A stretch of DNA of 64,000 nt. Origin: Neolewinella xylanilytica (GTDB lineage: Bacteria > Bacteroidota > Bacteroidia > Chitinophagales > Saprospiraceae). The position numbers and the translations under genes were made by a program. The stretch lies in NCBI RefSeq assembly GCF_002934605.1, contig NZ_PTJC01000006.1:682001-746000 (forward strand), read 5' to 3'. Position 1 is the first letter of the stretch, and the number at the start of each line of letters is the position of its first letter. This document shows, in pieces, positions 63,050 to 64,000 of this stretch. Below the pieces are notes generated by a model that worked only from the letters and a program-made list of their open reading frames with translations, was not told where the DNA came from and searched no databases.

Positions 63050-64000
63050 ATGCGTACCGCTTCCTCTTCGGCCCTTACCGAGCACCTTCATCATTTGGTG
63101 ACGGAGGAGATCAGAGACTTTTTACAGCGCGAAGGCATCACCCAAACGGAATTAGCCCGCCGGCTGGGTATCAGCAAGGGCCGGGTATCAAAACTCATTA
63201 ACGCGCCAACGGATACCAAGCTGTCCACCATTGCGCATCTGGCCGATGCCATGGGGAAGGAACCAATGCTGGTCTTTGTCGATCAACGGCGGGAGGCGTA
63301 CCGGTACCCCGACGGCGGCGGGCGGGTCGACGAGCCGGAAAAATCCTACGGAGATCGCCTTCGGCAGAAAGTCAACTGGGCCGATCTACGGGATTTGCCG
63401 GTACTCGAGCAAGCGACGGCCATGAAAGCCGACATCGACTCCCGCCGCCCCTTCAGCCGCAACATGGAAGAACACGTCCTGCAGCAAACCCTGAACATCT
63501 GGAACTACAACTCCAATGCGATCGAGGGAAATACGCTGACCTACGGAGAAACGCTAACGCTGCTGCTGTACGGCATCACGGCTAAGGGCAAGCCACTGAA
63601 AGATCACCTGGATATCATTGGCCACCGTGACGCGGTAAACGTGATGCTGGATATGGTCAAGGGAGAGCGGCCCCTGCGACAAACGGACGTACGACAGTTC
63701 CACCAGATCATGCTGAAGGAGAATTATCCACAACGGGCGATCACCCCGGATGGGTGGGAAGTTTATCGGACCATTCACGTGGGGATCTATAAACGGGAAC
63801 CGAACCACGTTCGGACTTCCACCGGCAAGATGCACTACTTTGCCGAACCGAATGCTGTAGCCGGATTACTGCGGGACCTATTTGATTGGTACGAAGAGGT
63901 GGAACGTGAAGATACCCTACACCCGCTGCTGCGGGCGGCTATTCTGCACCACGAATTCTTAGCCATTCATCCCTTCGATGACGGAAACGGGCGTATCGGG
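63050..64000 (+). CDS. Fic-domain protein with N-terminal helix-turn-helix (truncated by window end)
   Basis: The frame is open from ATG 63050 to the window end (317 codons). The N-terminal 75 residues hold an HTH_3/XRE domain (ITQTELARRLGISKGRVSKL). After a linker comes a Fic-type domain: SNAIEGN (from residue 155) is the inhibitory (S/T)xxxE(G/N) motif of self-inhibited Fic, and HPFDDGNGR (from residue 307) is the catalytic motif with the conserved His. It probably AMPylates a target protein and could regulate its own gene. The end lies beyond the window. Confidence 0.9.
   Translation, partial: MRTASSSALTEHLHHLVTEEIRDFLQREGITQTELARRLGISKGRVSKLINAPTDTKLSTIAHLADAMGKEPMLVFVDQRREAYRYPDGGGRVDEPEKSYGDRLRQKVNWADLRDLPVLEQATAMKADIDSRRPFSRNMEEHVLQQTLNIWNYNSNAIEGNTLTYGETLTLLLYGITAKGKPLKDHLDIIGHRDAVNVMLDMVKGERPLRQTDVRQFHQIMLKENYPQRAITPDGWEVYRTIHVGIYKREPNHVRTSTGKMHYFAEPNAVAGLLRDLFDWYEEVEREDTLHPLLRAAILHHEFLAIHPFDDGNGRIG

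Overview
The window looks like chromosomal DNA from a high-GC member of the Bacteroidota, most like a Saprospiria/Lewinella-type bacterium. This rests on the mix of families (DUF4783, DUF4837, DUF4249 with a carboxypeptidase-regulatory-domain TonB receptor, a PorT-like barrel, KirBac channel, YtxJ, a LeuA without its regulatory domain), on recurrent Bacteroidetes-type promoter elements (TAnnTTTG), and on the near absence of Shine-Dalgarno sequences. No phage, integrase, transposase or CRISPR array was seen. Almost all of the window is dense core metabolism, with a few odd non-coding tracts.

Layout. 1-4190: assimilatory sulfate reduction and siroheme operon (sulfite reductase end, cobA, precorrin-2 dehydrogenase type siroheme synthase, cysH, a ferredoxin-NADP reductase-like flavoprotein), closed by a terminator. 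4251-9862 (minus): hydrolase, O-methyltransferase, coiled-coil membrane protein, lutBC, rplS. 10108-18112: DUF4783 protein, GT9 glycosyltransferase, bioD-hemH with a divergent TspO-like protein, lpxK, an acyltransferase and a Ca2+/Na+ antiporter. 18113-19074: gene-free tract with a 50-bp tandem repeat in front of hemA. 22556-27060: leuA, a 15-bp palindromic repeat array, then leuCDB. 27045-36823: envelope lipoproteins, recX, mscS, an rluB-type enzyme, porin-like barrel, ytxJ, nucleoside phosphorylase and a KirBac channel. 36923-44613: TetR-regulated TolC/MFP/RND efflux operon followed by ruvX and def. 44659-49028: RNase HI, TatD, tRNA-Ser(GGA) and an exbB/exbD energy-transduction operon. 49586-54709 (minus): a DUF1080/MFS sugar pair and a DUF2461 plus two GT4 operon. 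54822-62915: MsbA-like exporter, a DUF4249/TonB-receptor pair, sulfotransferase and an erythromycin-esterase-like lipoprotein. The window ends inside an HTH-Fic protein.

Most notable: the DUF4249/TonB-receptor pair is bracketed by a 79-bp direct repeat (77 of 79 identical) that is the 3' end of the upstream ABC exporter gene, so a second orphan ABC C-terminus sits 3.6 kb downstream. This is the footprint of a cassette insertion or a recombination event that rebuilt the gene end. Other points are the 50-bp minisatellite with complementary flanking tracts before hemA, the 15-bp palindromic array between leuA and leuC, and a recurrent placement of the TAnnTTTG promoter element 4-5 nt before start codons, which implies leaderless mRNAs. 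All calls are from reading sequence and recalled family features; no database search was run.
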